From positions 58,627 to 122,626 of the forward strand of contig CAJXHI010000002.1 in assembly GCA_913051655.1 (NCBI GenBank): a DNA stretch of 64,000 nucleotides. Reading direction: 5' to 3'. Shown one piece after another: positions 60,198-64,000 of the stretch. A program made the position numbers and the translations under genes. Positions within the stretch are counted from its first letter, which is position 1; every line of letters begins with the position of its first letter. The DNA comes from an uncultured Alphaproteobacteria bacterium. GTDB taxonomy: Bacteria > Pseudomonadota > Alphaproteobacteria > Rhodobacterales > Rhodobacteraceae. The notes beneath the pieces are model-generated. The model made no database searches, had not been told where the DNA came from, and saw only the letters and a program-made list of their open reading frames with translations.

Positions 60198-61043
60198 TTA
60201 GAACCACTGGCCCTTGATGACTTGACGGTGAACACGGGCCAACCAACCACTCCCTTTTGCGCTGGGTGATAATCCGCGGTTTGTCAGTAATTCATAACTG
60301 CTCTCATTCCAATCACTGACCTCATAATTATGACTAAGGATGGCTCCAGCCGTCTGCGCCTGATCTGTGAGACCGAGCGATAGATAGGCTTCGACAAGAC
60401 GATGTAAAGCTTCGGGTGTATGTGTGGTTGTCTGAAAATCCTCTACTACGACACGAAATCTGTTGATTGCAGCAGAATAGTAACCATCTTTTAGGTAATA
60501 CCGACCTACCTCCATTTCTTTGCTCGCCAGATGATCGAAGGCTAGATCAAATTTAAGTTTGGCCGGTTCTGCATATTCACTGTTTGGGAATTGCTCAAAT
60601 AACACACGGAATGACTCAAGTGCATTGCGGGTCACTCCTTGGTCACGACCAACGTCGTCGATCTGATCATAGTAGCTTAAGCCGATAAGGTAATATGCGT
60701 AAGCGACATCGTCATCAGCGGGATAAAAATCCACGAACCGCGATGCAGCCCCCCGACTCAATTGATAATTTTCATCTTTATGATAAGCAAATGCTTGCAT
60801 AATAAGTCCACGTTTTGCCCATTCGGAATATGGATAAAGTCGTTCAATTTCGCCAAAATATTCTGCAGCACGGTTATTTTTATTTTTATTTAGTTCCAAT
60901 TCGCCCTGTTGATATATTTTCGCAGGGCCCATGTTTTCAATCGATACATCTGCAGAACGCGATGTAATACCGTTACAGCCAATAAGCATCACAACGCCCG
61001 AAAAGGCGATCAGCCGCATTATGAAAACGATATTGAAACGCAT
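60198..61043 (-). CDS. bamD: Outer membrane protein assembly factor BamD
   Basis: Lipoprotein of the BAM complex that inserts outer-membrane proteins, 281 residues. The lipoprotein signal is at residues 1-23, with lipobox VMLIGCNG. TPR repeats follow: AAEYFGEIERLYPYSEWAKR, ALESFRVLFEQFPNSEYAEP and AINRFRVVVEDFQTTTHTPE. AAGGATAATTCATA precedes the first ATG; a second ATG eight codons on would also leave an intact signal. The protein is also called ComL in older annotation. Confidence 0.94.
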   Translation of the reverse strand: MRFNIVFIMRLIAFSGVVMLIGCNGITSRSADVSIENMGPAKIYQQGELELNKNKNNRAAEYFGEIERLYPYSEWAKRGLIMQAFAYHKDENYQLSRGAASRFVDFYPADDDVAYAYYLIGLSYYDQIDDVGRDQGVTRNALESFRVLFEQFPNSEYAEPAKLKFDLAFDHLASKEMEVGRYYLKDGYYSAAINRFRVVVEDFQTTTHTPEALHRLVEAYLSLGLTDQAQTAGAILSHNYEVSDWNESSYELLTNRGLSPSAKGSGWLARVHRQVIKGQWF

Positions 61044-61169
61044 TATGAATTATCCTTGTGATGAAAAGCAATCTAAGTGATTGTGACTATGCAAGCTAAT
61101 CTATCACAGAAAAATAAATCGCAAAACGTGTATATGTAAAAATTTGCGCAATTGAAAAGGTTTTAAACT

Positions 61170-62090
61170 TTATGCAACAAGTGGAAATTCATCCAAGCTA
61201 ACATTGACGCCTGGTAGCGTAGCATTCATTGCCGCATCGACTTCTACGTAATCAAAGGCAGAAGGGTCGGCGAAGAGCGCTCTTAACAGGCCGTTTGTAG
61301 TTGCATGACCCGCACAGTGTCCCACATAGTGACCGACGATTGGTGCCCCTGCGAGACAAAGATCACCCAATGCATCAAGCATCTTGTGGCGCACTGCCTC
61401 GTCTTTATGGCGTAACCCGCCTGGGCTCAACACTTCATTCCCATCAACAACGACAGCGTTTTCCAGTGTACCGCCCAGCGCAAGCCCATTCGCCCACATG
61501 GCTTCAACGTCTTTATTAGAACAAAAAGTTCGGCTATCACATAATTCCCGTACGAACGAACCATTTGAAAGGCACAGGCTTTTATCCTGCACACCAATAA
61601 CTTTTTCATCAAATGCGATGTGAAAACTCATCCAAAGCGTGTCGCTAGGTGTGAGTTTGGCCCAAGCGTCTCCTAACTGATACGCGACTTCCTTCAAAAT
61701 GCGGATCGCTTTCAGGGGCGCATCTTGTTGGACCAAGCCATTCCGCACAAATTCAAACGCAAACGGGCGTGCGCTCCCATCGAGAATTGGTAATTCCGGT
61801 CCGTCAACCGTAATGTGCGCATTTGTTACCCCACATCCTGCAAATGCAGCAAGAAGATGTTCAACTGTTTTGACACTGATACCATGATAATTCACCAACT
61901 TCGTACACAGTGGCGAAAGCTCAACCTGATCCCATGCGGCTTCGATTGTTGCGGTATCGTCGGGGCAATCTGTACGATTGAATTTTATACCATAATTAAT
62001 CGGCGCGGAGTTCACCGTCATTGTTACATACTCACCAGAGTGCAAGCCACGTCCGGAAAATTGAAGCGGTATCGACACGGTTTTTTGCAA
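61170..62090 (-). CDS. lpxC: UDP-3-O-acyl-N-acetylglucosamine deacetylase
   Basis: Committed step of lipid A synthesis, zinc-dependent, 306 residues. Zinc ligands are His in VKTVEHLLAAFAGCG (about residue 78) and His/Asp in VRHKMLDALGDL (about 234-238). The general-base region is PILDGSARPFAFEF, and the catalytic His is in GHCAGHATTNGLLRAL. The start MQKTVSIPLQFSGRGLHSG fits the family. It lies downstream of ftsZ (218-bp gap), a common order in alphaproteobacteria. Confidence 0.97.
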   Translation of the reverse strand: MQKTVSIPLQFSGRGLHSGEYVTMTVNSAPINYGIKFNRTDCPDDTATIEAAWDQVELSPLCTKLVNYHGISVKTVEHLLAAFAGCGVTNAHITVDGPELPILDGSARPFAFEFVRNGLVQQDAPLKAIRILKEVAYQLGDAWAKLTPSDTLWMSFHIAFDEKVIGVQDKSLCLSNGSFVRELCDSRTFCSNKDVEAMWANGLALGGTLENAVVVDGNEVLSPGGLRHKDEAVRHKMLDALGDLCLAGAPIVGHYVGHCAGHATTNGLLRALFADPSAFDYVEVDAAMNATLPGVNVSLDEFPLVA

Positions 62091-62308
62091 ATTAGCCCTC
62101 GAAACAATATGTTATCGGATTGCTTCCCGATTACTCATATGTAAAAATTTAAAAGGCATTACTCAATTCAAACTTTGTAACGAATTGTTACAGGGGAGCA
62201 ACGTTTGGGCGGACTATCGCCTATCTTGTGCGATTTTTGTAATTACCAATAAGTTAGACCGCCAAAACAGCAGCAAATTTCAAGTTTGAACCAAGATCAA
62301 AACCAGCG

Positions 62309-63877
62309 TTAATTTGCCTGACGGCGCAAGAACGCAGGTACTTCGATGCGTTCTTGCTCGGGATCAGCTGCCTTAGCGTCCTCTTCTTGTGTTTCTAGGC
62401 TTGCAGACGACAATTCAAGAGAAGCAGATTGCTTACGCATCGAAAAGCGGGATTTTTCAGTATCATTTCCAGACATGCGGTTTATCAAAGAACCGATACC
62501 AAACCTTGGCTTTTCTGCTTGATCTTGGTCTTCCTCAGGTGAAGTCTCTGGTGCGCTGTAGCTTGAAGAATTCTGTACTGCAGAGCGCAAACGTTCCATG
62601 CCCTTTTCAGACGGCGTACCGACAAGAGGTGCTTTAGGAGCAATGAATGTTTCAGCCTCAGGTTCTTCCAAAACTCGTTCCGTATAAAGTGGCGGAGGCA
62701 ACTCTTCAGTATTTGCCTGCCGCGCTTCCGGCTTGGGAGGGAAAAGATGATCTTCTGCAACAGGCTCAGTACTTGGCGGCATTGCTTCAAAAACGTCTTG
62801 CGCTTCTACTGCAATTACTGGTTCGCTGACTTCTGCCTCGACAAACCGACCTTCTTCTTCAAGCGGGGCATGCTGATTGCGGCGTGGCAACGGAAGGTCG
62901 CTTGGAACTTCGGAGGCATCAATTCCTGTTGCGACGACAGACACACGCATAAAGCCCTGAATGTTTTCATCCAAAGTCGATCCCACGATGATATTAGCGT
63001 CCACATCCACCTCTTCCCGGATACGATTGGCGGCCTCATCAAGTTCAAAGAGTGTAAGATCGTTGCCACCGGTGATATTGATCAAGACACCGCGCGCACC
63101 TTTGAGGCTTATTTCATCCAGCAACGGGTTTGCGATCGCTTTTTCAGCTGCTTGAATCGCGCGATCTTCACCTTCTGCTTCACCGGTGCCCATCATGGCT
63201 TTGCCCATTTCATCCATGACAGCGCGCACATCAGCAAAGTCCAAATTGATCAAACCTGGCCGCACCATAAGGTCAGTCACACCTTTGACACCTTGGTACA
63301 AAACATCATCTGCCATGCTGAAAGCTTCAGTGAAAGTCGTCTTTTCGTTTGCAAGTCGAAAAAGGTTTTGGTTTGGAATTATAATTAACGTGTCTACCAT
63401 TTTCTGTAGTGCTTCGACACCTTCCTCGGCCTGACGCATTCGTTTGGCGCCTTCAAATTGGAACGGTTTGGTCACAACACCAACGGTGAGAACACCAAGC
63501 TCCCGCGCGGCCTGAGCAATGATTGGCGCGGCTCCTGTCCCCGTTCCCCCGCCCATTCCAGCGGTGATGAAGCACATATGAGCGCCGGCAAGGTGATCCA
63601 CTATTTGCTCAATACTTTCTTCGGCTGCGGCAGCACCGACGCGGGCGCGCGCACCGGCGCCGAGACCCTGTGTAACTTTTACGCCTAACTGGACTTTTTT
63701 ACCGGAATGGTTTTGCGACAACGCCTGGGCATCGGTATTGGCGACAACAAATTCAACTCCGTCCAGTCGTTTCTCGATCATATTATCGACCGCATTTCCG
63801 CCAGCCCCGCCAACCCCAAAAACTGTAATACGTGGTGTCAATTCGTCTTGCTTTGGAACAGATAGATTAAGTGTCAT
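62309..63877 (-). CDS. ftsZ: Cell division protein FtsZ
   Basis: Tubulin-like GTPase forming the division ring, 522 residues. The start [20 protein letters not shown] is preferred to an earlier GTG. The GTPase core is [12 protein letters not shown], the tubulin signature [13 protein letters not shown] at about residues 105-117, and the T7 loop [12 protein letters not shown] long acidic, Pro/Glu-rich linker follows (about 330-500). The C-terminal peptide [12 protein letters not shown] binds FtsA/ZipA-type partners. About 120 bp upstream of the start are in the window, without a recognisable GANTC cluster. Confidence 0.98.
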   Translation of the reverse strand: MTLNLSVPKQDELTPRITVFGVGGAGGNAVDNMIEKRLDGVEFVVANTDAQALSQNHSGKKVQLGVKVTQGLGAGARARVGAAAAEESIEQIVDHLAGAHMCFITAGMGGGTGTGAAPIIAQAARELGVLTVGVVTKPFQFEGAKRMRQAEEGVEALQKMVDTLIIIPNQNLFRLANEKTTFTEAFSMADDVLYQGVKGVTDLMVRPGLINLDFADVRAVMDEMGKAMMGTGEAEGEDRAIQAAEKAIANPLLDEISLKGARGVLINITGGNDLTLFELDEAANRIREEVDVDANIIVGSTLDENIQGFMRVSVVATGIDASEVPSDLPLPRRNQHAPLEEEGRFVEAEVSEPVIAVEAQDVFEAMPPSTEPVAEDHLFPPKPEARQANTEELPPPLYTERVLEEPEAETFIAPKAPLVGTPSEKGMERLRSAVQNSSSYSAPETSPEEDQDQAEKPRFGIGSLINRMSGNDTEKSRFSMRKQSASLELSSASLETQEEDAKAADPEQERIEVPAFLRRQAN

Positions 63878-64000
63878 TTTCGCGTCCGCCTGATTGATGC
63901 CCACTCATTAGGCTTTTTTAGATTTAATTAGAAGATATTATAGACAATCGCCGCCGCAGCGTCACGTAAAAAAAGCATGCGCTATACTAAATATAGACGG

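Overview
The window is a chromosomal, mostly housekeeping stretch from an alphaproteobacterium, most likely a lower-GC member of the Roseobacter group (Rhodobacterales). The supporting markers are GcrA, a bacterial phosphatidylcholine synthase, a TolQRAB-Pal cluster joined to ruvCAB, the sdh-mdh-sucCDAB-lpd arrangement, a two-lipoyl-domain SucB, and FtsZ ending in an alphaproteobacterial-type C-terminal peptide. I saw no rRNA, tRNA, CRISPR array or intact insertion sequence.

Layout. 1-3101 (minus): sdhCDAB, with sdhB cut by the window edge and a probable 44-codon gene between sdhA and sdhB. 3102-5033: the sdh regulatory region and two decayed genes. 5034-5783: a TauE/SafE exporter divergent from mdh (5950). 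7294-15329 (plus): sucC-sucD-sucA-sucB-lpd, so almost the whole lower TCA cycle sits in 15 kb. 15412-27470 (minus): ruvC-ruvA-ruvB, a hypothetical gene, ybgC, tolQ-tolR-tolA-tolB-pal-cpoB, tilS and ftsH, a DNA repair and cell-envelope block. 27753-35077: a HAD hydrolase, prmA, MATE and MFS transporters and priA. 35118-38888 (plus): fsa, a DUF484 gene, xerC, pcs and gcrA. 38889-40587: 1.7 kb of decayed minus-strand coding sequence. 40588-43233: rimO, a DCC protein and a glycosyltransferase. 43289-51426: a peptide-type ABC transporter split into two divergent units, the fused ATPase travelling with two M20 deacylases and the binding protein with two permeases. 51427-52510: a DUF3422 pseudogene. 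52673-55691: pntAB. 56120-58062: an SDR and kynureninase. 58521-63877 (minus): recN, bamD, lpxC and ftsZ.

The most interesting signal is regulatory. The sdh and suc upstream regions each carry two copies of the palindrome TGTGATCACA (one copy has a single mismatch), and in both places the copies are exactly 21 bp apart centre to centre. This suggests one unidentified dimeric regulator acting on both TCA operons. Other points are the small gene inside the sdh operon, a perfect 13-bp hairpin between the ABC binding-protein and permease genes, hairpins ahead of the SDR-kynU pair and after ruvB, and four decayed loci in otherwise gene-dense sequence. No defence system or mobile element was found. 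Motif scans were done by eye, so absence statements are limited.
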